NCBI RefSeq assembly: GCF_007829335.1
Contig: NZ_VIWO01000001.1
Location: 186,001-250,000 of the forward strand
Direction: 5' to 3'
Length of the DNA stretch: 64,000 nucleotides
Source: Chitinophaga polysaccharea
Lineage (GTDB): Bacteria > Bacteroidota > Bacteroidia > Chitinophagales > Chitinophagaceae
This document shows, piece by piece, positions 29,207-37,574 of this stretch. Below the pieces are notes generated by a model, which saw only the letters and a program-made list of their open reading frames with translations, did no database searches and was not told where the DNA came from. The position numbers and the translations under genes were made by a program. Every line of letters starts with the position of its first letter. The first letter of the stretch is position 1.

Positions 29207-29518
29207 ATGTCCAGGTTTAAATCCATAAAAGTGCCCGCTTTCCTGAAGAACAAGTTCTTCATTGCATTCGCGGCATTTGTTGTCTGGATATCCTTCCTGG
29301 ACAAGACCAACCTCATGTCTCAGTACCAGTTCCAGTCGGAAGTAAATAAGCTGGAAGACCAGAAAGCCTTCTTTATCCAGGAAATCAAACAAACCCGGGA
29401 AGAACAACAGGAACTCCTTTCCAGCCCGGAAAAACTGGAAAAATTTGCCCGCGAAAAATATTATATGAAAAAAGATAATGAAGACCTTTTCATTATCACC
29501 CCTGCTCCACAACAATAG
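29207..29518 (+). CDS. septum formation initiator (FtsB/DivIC) family protein
   Basis: A 103-residue single-pass protein: a basic N-terminus, a transmembrane helix (FFIAFAAFVVWISFL, about 22-36), then a coiled coil (about 45-80) and the family ending PEKLEKFAREKYYMKKDNEDLF. FtsB/DivIC proteins bridge the divisome with FtsL and FtsQ-like partners in the periplasm. It lies directly downstream of eno, a frequent arrangement (eno-ftsB) also known in other bacteria. Confidence 0.88.
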   Translation: MSRFKSIKVPAFLKNKFFIAFAAFVVWISFLDKTNLMSQYQFQSEVNKLEDQKAFFIQEIKQTREEQQELLSSPEKLEKFAREKYYMKKDNEDLFIITPAPQQ

Positions 29519-29626
29519 CCCTGGCACTCTCTTGCATTTCTTAAAAATTTATCTTAAATTAACAATAGATTCCTCTTTATCTCCGTTATAAAATAGAACC
29601 TATTCTTTTTACTAAAATAATAATGC

Positions 29627-29842
29627 ATGAGTAATTTTACACTTTCTGTACTGTCTACCCTGTGTCTGGTTACAAAAAGCGATCTTAAACATCACCAGGA
29701 GGAACTTTCCTTAACCCAGGAAGAACAAGCCCGCTTTAAGGACACGGCAGCAGCACTGAATACAGTATGCTATACTCCGCGGCCAGCTACCCTCCAACTG
29801 ATCTTTGATTATGCCAACAACAAACAAACTGAAAAAAAGTAG
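29627..29842 (+). CDS. small hypothetical protein
   Basis: A 71-residue, mostly helical and hydrophilic protein with no signal peptide. It begins MSNFTLSVLSTLCLV and continues with a Glu/Lys/Gln-rich stretch (DLKHHQEELSLTQEEQARFKD) and LQLIFDYANNKQ. I do not recognise a family. The short C-terminal part (ALNTVCYTPRPATLQLIFDYA) has the look of a short membrane- or partner-binding motif. It lies 39 bases upstream of nth on the same strand. Its reality rests on coding-like composition and position only. Confidence 0.5.
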   Translation: MSNFTLSVLSTLCLVTKSDLKHHQEELSLTQEEQARFKDTAAALNTVCYTPRPATLQLIFDYANNKQTEKK

Positions 29843-29881
29843 CCCGCTGCTTACCTTTTTCATTTTTCCTATCTTTAGGGC

Positions 29882-30529
29882 ATGACTCAAAAAGAGCGCT
29901 ATGCGTTTGTTCTCAAGTACTTTGAGCAACATGCGCCCAATGCCGAAACAGAACTGATCTACGACAATCCATACCAATTACTGGTCGCTGTTATCCTGTC
30001 TGCACAATGCACAGATAAACGTGTAAATATGACTACCCCGGCCATCTTTGAGCAATATCCGGACGTATACGCCCTGAGTAAAGCCACATTCGATGACCTT
30101 TTCCCACTCATCCGCAGCATCAGCTATCCCAATAATAAGACAAAACACCTGATAGGCATGGCCAACATGGTGGTAGACGACTTTAACGGGGAAATCCCTT
30201 CCACGGTAGCTGAACTGGTGAAATTACCGGGCGTAGGGCGTAAAACCGCCAATGTCATTACTTCGGTGGTACACCAACAACCCAATATGGCCGTAGATAC
30301 CCACGTATTCAGGGTGTCGGCGCGTATTGGCCTGACTACCAACGCCAAAACACCCCTGCAAACCGAACTGCAGCTAATCAAACATATACCAAAAGATAAG
30401 GTGTACATCGCTCACCACTGGCTTATCTTGCATGGCCGCTATATTTGCGTGGCCAGAAGTCCCAAATGCGGAGAATGCGGACTGCGCCCGGCCTGTAAGT
30501 ATTACGCCAAACTCATAAAAGCCAGTTAA
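29882..30529 (+). CDS. nth: endonuclease III
   Basis: Base-excision DNA glycosylase/AP lyase acting on oxidised pyrimidines. The 215-residue protein has the helix-hairpin-helix LPGVGRKTANVI (about 115) with the catalytic Lys in that motif, the catalytic Asp in VDTHVFRV (about 138), and a C-terminal [4Fe-4S] cluster ligand set C-x6-C-x2-C-x5-C (CVARSPKCGECGLRPAC). The start TATCTTTA-like box at 29870 sits directly in front, so the leader may be very short. Confidence 0.97.
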   Translation: MTQKERYAFVLKYFEQHAPNAETELIYDNPYQLLVAVILSAQCTDKRVNMTTPAIFEQYPDVYALSKATFDDLFPLIRSISYPNNKTKHLIGMANMVVDDFNGEIPSTVAELVKLPGVGRKTANVITSVVHQQPNMAVDTHVFRVSARIGLTTNAKTPLQTELQLIKHIPKDKVYIAHHWLILHGRYICVARSPKCGECGLRPACKYYAKLIKAS

Positions 30530-30531
30530 TC

Positions 30532-31260
30532 ATGCGCCCGTTCCTGACTGCTGCCTGGAGAAAGCTGTTGATGATCAATTTTGAAGCTGATCCGGCAGTG
30601 CTCCGTCATTGGCTACCGGCGCACACGGAACTCGACACCTGGAATAACACCCACTATATCAGCCTGGTAGGATTTCTCTTTGAAAATACCCGGGTCAGAG
30701 GCCTCAGTTTGCCGGGCCATCGCACTTTTGAAGAAGTCAACCTTCGTTTTTACGTTCGTTATAAAGAAAACGGTAACTGGAAAAGAGGGGTGGTATTTGT
30801 AAAAGAGCTCGTTCCCAAACCACTTATCACCCTGATAGCCAACACTATTTACCGCGAAAGGTATGCTACCCATGCAATGAGCCATAGCTGGCAATACCCC
30901 GATGCGCATACCCTCGAAGTGAACTACCGGTGGAAGGTATCAAATGAATGGAATCATTTATCCGCCAGGGCGTTGCAGGCCACGCAACCGATACTACCTG
31001 GCAGCGAAGCCGAATTCATCACCGAACATTACTGGGGATATACCCAGTTAAACGCCCATACTACCAGTGAGTACCAGGTTACACATCCTCAATGGGAAAT
31101 TCATCCCGTGACCGATTTTGATTATCATTGCAGTACTGGCGCTTTGTATGGCAGCAGTTTTGAACCCATGTTGCAGCAACAACCGCTCAGCGCCTTGCTG
31201 GCTGCGGGTTCCGACATAGCGGTAATGCCCGGCAAAACCATCAGACCGGGTACCCTGTAA
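30532..31260 (+). CDS. DUF2071 (YqjF-like) protein
   Basis: A 242-residue cytoplasmic protein of the YqjF/DUF2071 family, recognised by FLTAAWRKLLMINFEADPAVL at the N-terminus, VGFLFENTRVRGLSLPGHRTFEEVNLRFYVR (about 42-75) and the later EHYWGYTQL. The fold is acetoacetate-decarboxylase-like, but the biochemical role is unknown. It begins two bases after the nth stop, so both are likely on one message. Confidence 0.85.
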   Translation: MRPFLTAAWRKLLMINFEADPAVLRHWLPAHTELDTWNNTHYISLVGFLFENTRVRGLSLPGHRTFEEVNLRFYVRYKENGNWKRGVVFVKELVPKPLITLIANTIYRERYATHAMSHSWQYPDAHTLEVNYRWKVSNEWNHLSARALQATQPILPGSEAEFITEHYWGYTQLNAHTTSEYQVTHPQWEIHPVTDFDYHCSTGALYGSSFEPMLQQQPLSALLAAGSDIAVMPGKTIRPGTL

Positions 31261-31364
31261 ACAACGAAAGTTTCTTTTAGCCGTCATTAATTTCCGTTAT
31301 AACTACTATTTTTTATTTATCTTAAACAGTTCATTAAGATGCAATAAATTAAGTATCAGTCGTT

Positions 31365-32576
31365 ATGAGATTAGCTGTTAGGGTACAACTATCGTTTATG
31401 ATGTTCCTCGAATTCTTTATCTGGGGAGCATGGTTTGTTACATTGGGCACTTTCGTGCTGAAAAATCTGCAAGGCACCACCGACAGCCAGGTGGGAGTGG
31501 CATTTCTGACCCAGTCTATCGGCGCTGTAATAGCCCCGTTCATCGTAGGTATTATTGCTGACCGTTTTATTTCCGCCCAAATTATCCTGGGCGTTATCCA
31601 TCTGCTGGGAGCTGCGCTGTTGTGGACCTGTTCCGGCATGACCAGCTTCGATGCTTTTTATCCATTGCTGCTGGCGTATATGATTCTCTATATGCCCACA
31701 CTGGCGCTGGTAAATTCTATTTCCTTCCGGCAAATGAGTGATCCCAGCAAGGAATTTTCCTTTATTCGTGTATTTGGCACTGTAGGATGGATCATTGCAG
31801 GCCTGCTGATCGGTTGGTTGCACTGGGAAAAAACCAATTCACTCGACCTCACCTTTAAAATGGCGGCCGCCGCTTCTGTATTATTGGGGGTATTCAGCTT
31901 TACTCTGCCCAAAACGCCACCAGCAAAGAAAGGAACGGAAATTTCAGTCAGGGAAATCCTGGGACTGGATGCTATCCGCATGTTGAAAAACCGTTCTTAC
32001 CTGCTGTTTTTCCTGTCGTCTATCGCCATCTGTATCCCACTGGCATTCTATTATAATTTCACCAATCCATTTTTGAATGAAATAGGCATGAACGCCGCTG
32101 CCGGCAAGCAATCCATGGGGCAAATGTCGGAGTTCCTGTTTATGCTGGTAATGCCCCTGTTCTTTGCGCGCCTGGGCGTAAAGAAGATGCTGGGATTAGG
32201 TATGCTGGCCTGGGTAATCCGGTATACCCTGTTTGCCTATGGAAACATTGATGCCAATTACTGGATGCTGATTGCAGGTATTGTGCTTCATGGTATCTGT
32301 TATGATTTCTTCTTTGTAACCGGTCAGATTTATACAGATAAAGTGGCGGGAGAAGAATTCAAGAGCTCTGCCCAGGGCTTTGTAACGCTGGCCACTTACG
32401 GCGTAGGAATGCTGATAGGATTTTTGATTTCCGGTCCTATTGTCGAGTCCTATAAAACCGCTAATGGCCATAACTGGCAGCATATCTGGTTAATTCCAGC
32501 GGGTATTGCCGCGGTAGTACTGGTACTGTTTATGTTATTTTTCAGGGACAGTAAGAAAAGTAAGGAGGCTCATTAA
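31365..32576 (+). CDS. nucleoside:H+ symporter-like MFS transporter
   Basis: A 403-residue inner-membrane transporter with about 12 transmembrane segments. The N-terminus (LSFMMFLEFFIWGAWFVTLGTF) and SISFRQMSDPSKEFSFIRVFGTVGW (about 118-142) match the NupG/XapB nucleoside permease family, which imports nucleosides with protons. This is consistent with the salvage enzymes upp and ade in the window, although they are not linked in an operon. A long perfect inverted repeat follows the stop. Confidence 0.85.
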   Translation: MRLAVRVQLSFMMFLEFFIWGAWFVTLGTFVLKNLQGTTDSQVGVAFLTQSIGAVIAPFIVGIIADRFISAQIILGVIHLLGAALLWTCSGMTSFDAFYPLLLAYMILYMPTLALVNSISFRQMSDPSKEFSFIRVFGTVGWIIAGLLIGWLHWEKTNSLDLTFKMAAAASVLLGVFSFTLPKTPPAKKGTEISVREILGLDAIRMLKNRSYLLFFLSSIAICIPLAFYYNFTNPFLNEIGMNAAAGKQSMGQMSEFLFMLVMPLFFARLGVKKMLGLGMLAWVIRYTLFAYGNIDANYWMLIAGIVLHGICYDFFFVTGQIYTDKVAGEEFKSSAQGFVTLATYGVGMLIGFLISGPIVESYKTANGHNWQHIWLIPAGIAAVVLVLFMLFFRDSKKSKEAH

Positions 32577-32599
32577 CAGTCATTGAGCAAACTGTTCAG

Positions 32600-32657
32600 A
32601 TATCTGTAAAAGCAAAAGGGTTATGTGATTACATAACCCTTTTGCTTTTACAGATAT
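32600..32657. terminator. 27-bp perfect hairpin, probable bidirectional terminator
   Basis: Arms 32600-32626 and 32631-32657 are exact complements over 27 bases, with a GATT tetraloop. The stem core is GGGTTATGT with a T-rich outer stem (CCCTTTTGCTTTT in the transcript). It separates the convergent genes at 31365 and 32666. Confidence 0.8.
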
Positions 32658-32665
32658 GTTCCGAT

Positions 32666-33253
32666 TTAACTTACTTTTACGAAGATGGCTTTACCAAAGG
32701 AATGGTTTACTTCTACCAGTACCAGTGTTCCGTTTTCATATTTATATACATTCTTTCTTCCTTCGGGTAATATCAGTTCATACATGCCCCCTCCTATTGA
32801 CTTCACCGGCAGGAATAGCCCCAATGTTTCGGAGAAGACGCGGCTTAGCTGCTTGGGCTCCGCAAAATAGAGATCGGCCACACAGGCTTCTATTTCGGCA
32901 TGGTCCAGCGTTGACTTCTCCCCATTCACTATAATCGTATACTCTTTCCCGTTACGGCGGGTAAGTGTTTGCTTATCTTCTCCATTTTTAGTGATCCGGG
33001 AAGATTTGGCTGTATTGAGCACGTTGTTACTGTATTCATTTACGATGTCGCTGTTTATTTTAGACAACATCACCTGTATACGTGTTTTGATAACGATGCT
33101 TTTTGTTTGCCCGTTTACTTTCCTGTTAGCTTCTATGGTACCGACTGCATGATTAGCTACGCGTACTTCGAAAGTATTGGTTTGTGCATATACCTGTGCA
33201 TACAGTACAGCTGATGTTATAACGGTAAACAATACACGAAAAAGGCTATTCAT
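32666..33253 (-). CDS. DUF6134-type secreted hypothetical protein
   Basis: A 195-residue exported protein: a signal peptide (MNSLFRVLFTVITSAVLYAQVYAQ) and a beta-rich body that reads like the DUF6134 family (FEVRVANHAVGTIEA at the start, YKYENGTLVLVEVNHSFGKAIFVKVS at the end). The family function is unknown. The ATG at 33253 directly begins the signal peptide, while the longer frame to 33343 runs back into the korA terminator. It appears to be a separate transcription unit. Confidence 0.7.
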   Translation of the reverse strand: MNSLFRVLFTVITSAVLYAQVYAQTNTFEVRVANHAVGTIEANRKVNGQTKSIVIKTRIQVMLSKINSDIVNEYSNNVLNTAKSSRITKNGEDKQTLTRRNGKEYTIIVNGEKSTLDHAEIEACVADLYFAEPKQLSRVFSETLGLFLPVKSIGGGMYELILPEGRKNVYKYENGTLVLVEVNHSFGKAIFVKVS

Positions 33254-33328
33254 AATACCTGGCTTGATCAAAAAATATTTTTTATAGAGATCGGTAGCTG
33301 TAAATCCTCTCCCCATATAGGAAAATAC

Positions 33329-33361
33329 AAAAAATCCTGTCACGATGGACAGGATTTTTTA
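33329..33361 (-). terminator. terminator after korA
   Basis: Perfect 13-bp arms AAAAAATCCTGTC (33329-33341) and its complement (33348-33360) around a 6-base loop, with T-runs. It separates korA from the DUF6134-type gene. Confidence 0.9.
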
Positions 33362-33395
33362 TTGTGTGCCATAAATAATATCTGGGGCTGGCAGA

Positions 33396-35246
33396 CTAGG
33401 CCAGCATTTCTTTGATCTTGGTAATCAGTTCGCCCTTAGTGATGGGTACGCCCATGATCTTATTATAACCGTGTGCATCGATCAGGAACTGGTCGCGGAT
33501 AATTTTGATCAGTTGACCGTTATTGATTTCCGGGATCAGCACTTTATCGTAGCTATGCAGAATTTCGCCGAGGTTCTTCGGGAAGGGGCGGATATGGCGG
33601 ATGTGTGCATGCGCCACTTCGTGCCCTTCGGCCAGCAGGTCCAGTACGGCACTTTTGATAGCGCCATAGGTTGATCCCCAGCCGAGTACGAGTACTTTAC
33701 CTTTTTCCGGACCCAGCTCTATCTTCTGCAGTGGGATATGTTCTGCGATTTTATCTACTTTCTCCTGGCGAATTTTTACCATCAGCTGGTGATTTTCCGG
33801 ATCATAGCTTACGTTACCAGTGATATTTTGCTTTTCGAGCCCCCCGATACGGTGTTCCAGACCGGGAGTGCCAGGCACGGCCCAGGGGCGTACCAGGTTT
33901 TCGTCGCGGTGATACGGCAGGAATTGCTCCTCTCCTTCCTCCAGTCCTTTCTTAAACTTCACTGCAATCTGTGGCAGATCAGCTGCTTTAGGGAAGCGCC
34001 AGGGTTCAGAACCGTTTGCAATGTATCCATCACTGAGAAAAATAACCGGTGTCATGTGTTGCACGGCGATACGAAATGCTTCAAAAACGGCGTCGAAGCA
34101 ATCTGCTGGTGTAGAAGCCGAGATCACCGGCATCGGACATTCGCCGTTACGGCCATAATAAGCCTGTAAAAGGTCGGATTGTTCCGTTTTGGTAGGTAAG
34201 CCAGTAGAAGGTCCTCCGCGTTGAATGTCAACAATTAAAAGCGGAATTTCAAGCATTACCGCCAGCCCCATGGCTTCACCTTTCAGTGCCATTCCCGGAC
34301 CGGAGGTGGTGGTAACACCCATATGTCCGCCATAGGAAGCGCCGATGGCAGAAGTAATACCGGCTATTTCGTCTTCTGCCTGGAAGGTACGGATACCAAA
34401 ATTTTTGAAGCGGCTCAATTCGTGCAGGATATCGGAAGCCGGTGTAATGGGGTAAGTACCCAGGAACAGCGGCAGATCAGCTTTCTGTGAAGCGGCTACC
34501 AGGCCGTAAGCCAGCGCCGTGTTACCGGTAATACTGCGGTAGGTGCCAGGCTCCATGCGGGCTTTTTCCACACGATAGCGGGTGGTGAAGGCCTCCACAG
34601 TGTCGGCAAAGTTGTAGCCGGCATGCAGTACTTTCAGGTTGCTTTCGAGGATTTCCGGTTTTTTACCGAATTTCTCTTTGAGGAAGGTTTCGGTATTTTC
34701 CATGTTACGGTCGTACAGCCAGTAGAGGAAGCCCAGTACAAACATGTTTTTGGCCCGGTCTTTCTCTTTCATACCGAGGGAAGAGTCTTTCAGGGCTTCC
34801 CTGGTCATTTTGGTGACGTCCATAGTATGCAGCTGATACGCTGCCAGTGAACCGTCTTCCAGCGGATTTACTCCTTCCGGATAGTTGGCAAGGCGGAGGT
34901 TCTTCGCATCAAAGCCATCAGTATTGGCCAGGATGATGCCTCCTTTTTTGAGTCCTTTGAGGTTAGCCTTCAGCGCAGCCGCATTCATGGCTACGAGCAC
35001 ATCGCAGGCGTCTCCGGGGGTGAATATCCTGTTAGATGAAAAATGCAGCTGGAAACCACTCACACCTGGCAAGGTTCCTATTGGGGCACGTATTTCGGCC
35101 GGAAAATCCGGGAATGTGCTGAGGTCATTACCAAATAAAGCGGTGTTATTTGAAAACTGGGTACCTGTTAACTGCATCCCATCTCCACTATCGCCCGCAA
35201 ATTTTATCACTACATCCTCCAGCTGTTGAATCGAAGTATTAGGCAT
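33396..35246 (-). CDS. korA: 2-oxoacid:ferredoxin oxidoreductase alpha subunit (KorA-like, gamma-alpha fusion)
   Basis: A 616-residue subunit that oxidatively decarboxylates 2-oxoglutarate (or another 2-oxoacid) with ferredoxin as acceptor. The N-terminal gamma-type domain reads VIKFAGDSGDGMQLTGTQFS and MNAAALKANLKGLKKGG. The alpha domain follows with TYPITPASDILHELSRF (about 265), QAEDEIAGITSAIGASYGG (about 290) and TTSGPGMALKGEAMGLA. Domain order and size match KorA. The thiamine-diphosphate beta subunit (KorB) usually lies next to it, but is absent on both sides: upstream is a divergent Bax-inhibitor gene, downstream a terminator. Confidence 0.88.
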   Translation of the reverse strand: MPNTSIQQLEDVVIKFAGDSGDGMQLTGTQFSNNTALFGNDLSTFPDFPAEIRAPIGTLPGVSGFQLHFSSNRIFTPGDACDVLVAMNAAALKANLKGLKKGGIILANTDGFDAKNLRLANYPEGVNPLEDGSLAAYQLHTMDVTKMTREALKDSSLGMKEKDRAKNMFVLGFLYWLYDRNMENTETFLKEKFGKKPEILESNLKVLHAGYNFADTVEAFTTRYRVEKARMEPGTYRSITGNTALAYGLVAASQKADLPLFLGTYPITPASDILHELSRFKNFGIRTFQAEDEIAGITSAIGASYGGHMGVTTTSGPGMALKGEAMGLAVMLEIPLLIVDIQRGGPSTGLPTKTEQSDLLQAYYGRNGECPMPVISASTPADCFDAVFEAFRIAVQHMTPVIFLSDGYIANGSEPWRFPKAADLPQIAVKFKKGLEEGEEQFLPYHRDENLVRPWAVPGTPGLEHRIGGLEKQNITGNVSYDPENHQLMVKIRQEKVDKIAEHIPLQKIELGPEKGKVLVLGWGSTYGAIKSAVLDLLAEGHEVAHAHIRHIRPFPKNLGEILHSYDKVLIPEINNGQLIKIIRDQFLIDAHGYNKIMGVPITKGELITKIKEMLA

Positions 35247-35530
35247 CTATTTATTCTTTTAAAGGTATTCTTTATTTAAAGATGTAAATTTAGGTAATCG
35301 GCCGGTGTTATTGCGCTATGAGGCAATATTATTCCCGATCCGATTACAAAAGTACACAACTTTAGTAGACTATCGTAGCTTAAAGCCGGCCCGCTCATTA
35401 CTTATTGTTATGGGTGATAACATGAAGTTATTGGTTATAAAAATGCTAATTTTGGCCGGATCCGGGGGATATAAACGCCCTGGTATTAAATCAAATCGTA
35501 TTTTTAACCCATAAATTTAAACTATACTTT

Positions 35531-36271
35531 ATGGCACTATTTCAATCGAATAACCCTGTACTGAAACAAAGTGTGTTTGACAAAGCTCCTCATATGGTGG
35601 GAGAAACCATGACTATCCGTGGTACTGTTAACAAAATGTCCTTTATGTTGCTGTTATTGATGGCAGCTGCAGTTTTTTCCTGGGGTCAATTTTTCAGAAA
35701 CGGCAGCTCAGTGATGCCGCTAGCTATAGGTGGCGCTATTGGTGGTTTTGTACTTGCCATGGTGATTATTTTCAAAAAAGAATGGGCTGGTTACCTGGCT
35801 CCCGCTTATGCCTTGGCAGAAGGATTATTCCTGGGTGCCATCTCCGCAGTTTTTGAAGCGCAGTGGCATGGTATCGTGTTGCAGGCGGTTGGGCTTACCT
35901 TTGGTACTTTTATCGCCATGCTGGTATTGTACCGCACAGGAGTGATCCGTGCAACAGAACGTTTTAAAGCTATTGTAATGACTGCTACCCTGGGTATTGC
36001 TGTTTTCTACCTGATAGCCCTGGTACTGCGTTTGTTTCACATTGAAATGCCGTTAATCCACAGCAGTGGTACTTTCGGCATCCTGTTTTCACTCGTTGTA
36101 GTGGGTATTGCAGCCCTGAACCTGATCCTCGATTTTGATATGATTGAACAGGGAGCTGCGCAAGGTGCGCCTAAATATTTTGAATGGTATGCTTCCTTCG
36201 GGTTAATGGTAACCCTGGTTTGGTTATACCTGGAAATACTGCGTTTGCTGAGCAAGTTGAACAGAAGATAA
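35531..36271 (+). CDS. Bax inhibitor-1/YccA family membrane protein
   Basis: A 246-residue protein with about seven hydrophobic segments (MSFMLLLLMAAAVFSWGQFF onwards) and the BI-1 hallmarks YALAEGLFLGAISAVFE (about 95) and LILDFDMIEQGAAQGAPKYFEWYASFGLMVTLVWLYLEILRLL near the C-terminus. BI-1 proteins are proposed pH-sensitive calcium-leak channels. The role in Bacteroidota is unproven. The 284 bases between it and korA hold no convincing gene. A hairpin terminator follows at 36293. Confidence 0.9.
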   Translation: MALFQSNNPVLKQSVFDKAPHMVGETMTIRGTVNKMSFMLLLLMAAAVFSWGQFFRNGSSVMPLAIGGAIGGFVLAMVIIFKKEWAGYLAPAYALAEGLFLGAISAVFEAQWHGIVLQAVGLTFGTFIAMLVLYRTGVIRATERFKAIVMTATLGIAVFYLIALVLRLFHIEMPLIHSSGTFGILFSLVVVGIAALNLILDFDMIEQGAAQGAPKYFEWYASFGLMVTLVWLYLEILRLLSKLNRR

Positions 36272-36292
36272 TCACTTTCTTCCATACACTTG

Positions 36293-36325
36293 AAAGCCGT
36301 CACTCGTCAGGTGGCGGCTTTTTAT
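36293..36325 (+). terminator. terminator after the Bax-inhibitor gene
   Basis: Stem AAAGCCGTCAC / GTGGCGGCTTT (one G-T pair) with a 7-base loop and a T-run, 22 bases past the stop. Confidence 0.8.
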
Positions 36326-36560
36326 TTGCCGATAATCGATTCCGTTGTTTTGTTAATATCTTCCAAAAGATATGTTAAATGCGGGAGCTTGAAATATTAT
36401 GGCACCGTAATTGCAAAATCGATCCATAACATCAGGTACTTTACATCTTGAGGAGCAGGAAGCAAAGACTTTGAATAAGCCTACAACTGTTACTACCAGT
36501 GTAAATTAACTGAGAACGATATTCAACAAGAGCAATAGTTTGTTTTCATAGGGGTTAATC
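36326..36560. other. intergenic, no gene seen
   Basis: Between two terminators in the 463-base gap before the head-GIN gene. I see no ORF with coding character and no tRNA-like fold. A small RNA ending at the 36561 hairpin cannot be excluded. Confidence 0.4.
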
Positions 36561-36600
36561 AAAAAGCCGGTTCCGTACGTCTGTACGGCCGGCTTATTTC
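36561..36600. terminator. GC-rich hairpin terminator
   Basis: Stem parts AAGCCGG and CCGTAC pair with GTACGG and CCGGCTT, with two unpaired T between. A five-base A run at 36561 becomes a U-tract on the minus strand, so it is a good terminator for the 33-codon ORF at 36603-36704 and may also work in the plus direction. Confidence 0.7.
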
Positions 36601-36602
36601 TT

Positions 36603-36704
36603 TTATACGGGTGATTGTTCTACTGCCTGTTTCTCTCCTTTCTTATTTAGTTGTTCCGGGAAATTTAACTGCGCCATAGGGGTATCGGTGTTGGTATACG
36701 TCAT
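36603..36704 (-). CDS. possible 33-residue microprotein
   Basis: An ATG at 36704 opens a frame of 33 codons ending TAA at 36603-36605, three bases before a strong terminator on the same strand. The product begins MTYTNTDTPMAQLNFPEQLN and continues with a Lys/Glu/Gln-rich tail ending EQSPV. It is hydrophilic and has no membrane segment. A second in-frame Met at codon 10 is an alternative start. I know no family. The placement before a terminator and the coding-like composition are the only support. It may be chance. Confidence 0.3.
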   Translation of the reverse strand: MTYTNTDTPMAQLNFPEQLNKKGEKQAVEQSPV

Positions 36705-36734
36705 TTTTTAAACCGACCCCTTAAAACAACAATT

Positions 36735-37481
36735 ATGAAGAAGCAGTTTATTATTACATATACCAGTTTAAGTATCGGATGGCTACTATTAATGATAGTG
36801 ATCTTCAGTATTATACTGTCCAGCTGCAACAAGGACAATATTTCCGGATCTGGCAATGTAGTGAAGGAAACCCGCAGTGTGGGTGCATTTACAGACCTGG
36901 AGGTATCGGGGCCCTTTGAAGTGCGGCTAATACAGGAAGGCAATGGCGCCGTGGAGATCCGTGCAGAAGACAATATTATTGGTGTAATAGAAACGGGTAT
37001 CCGCAACAATAGTTTGTTTGTGCGTTTGCGTAACCGGGTAAACCTGCGCCGTCATTTGCCTATAAAGATATACGTGCATAACTCCATTTTTCAACGGGTG
37101 AAATTTGATGGCAGCGGTTCTTTAGATAATAAGGATACCATACATACGTCGCTTTTCAAGTACGAGCTGAACGGCAGCGGAGATGCTGCGCTGTTGCTGA
37201 ATACAGGGGATCTGAACACGACAGTTAATGGGTCGGGGAATATTGGGTTGAAAGGGCTGGCTACTACCTTAAACAGTGAGATCAATGGAAGCGGGAAGAT
37301 TACAGCGATGGACCTGGAGGCGCAGAATGCGGTTATTACCATCCGGGGTTCCGGCGATCATGCGGTATATGTGCATAAAAATCTGGAGGCGAGGATTTAT
37401 GGAAGCGGGAATATTTTCTACACCGGTGAAGCCAGTTTGATAGCTGATGTAAAAGGTTCCGGAAAAATTATCAAGCAATAA
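36735..37481 (+). CDS. head-GIN domain (DUF2807) lipoprotein
   Basis: A 248-residue predicted lipoprotein with a long N-terminal hydrophobic segment and lipobox IILSSC (Cys about 33). The mature part is the DUF2807 head-GIN fold, a right-handed beta-helix-like stack of GSG turns (SGSGNVVKETRSVGAFTDLEVSGPFEV, then FDGSGSLDNKD, NGSGDAALL, NGSGNIGLKG, NGSGKITAMD, RGSGDHAVY, YGSGNIFYTG, KGSGKIIKQ). Such proteins are frequent on Bacteroidota surfaces. The function is unknown, with adhesion or glycan binding possible. Confidence 0.9.
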   Translation: MKKQFIITYTSLSIGWLLLMIVIFSIILSSCNKDNISGSGNVVKETRSVGAFTDLEVSGPFEVRLIQEGNGAVEIRAEDNIIGVIETGIRNNSLFVRLRNRVNLRRHLPIKIYVHNSIFQRVKFDGSGSLDNKDTIHTSLFKYELNGSGDAALLLNTGDLNTTVNGSGNIGLKGLATTLNSEINGSGKITAMDLEAQNAVITIRGSGDHAVYVHKNLEARIYGSGNIFYTGEASLIADVKGSGKIIKQ

Positions 37482-37522
37482 TTTCGTATAGCCTACATAG
37501 TTATACTGTCTGTGTTTATATG

Positions 37523-37553
37523 AAAAGGCCCCCGCATCTGCGGAGGCCTTTAT
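37523..37553. terminator. bidirectional terminator
   Basis: Stem AAAAGGCC plus GC joined to the GC and GGCCTTT side, with a CCC/GGA internal mismatch and a 4-base loop. It lies between the convergent head-GIN and 2H-phosphoesterase genes. Confidence 0.75.
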
Positions 37554-37574
37554 TATTTGAGGATGGTTGCCTTA

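Noticed and set aside
35305..35514. Possible 69-residue gene between korA and the Bax-inhibitor gene
   Set aside because: No coding character, no recognisable family and a weak start; it is part of the divergent promoter region.
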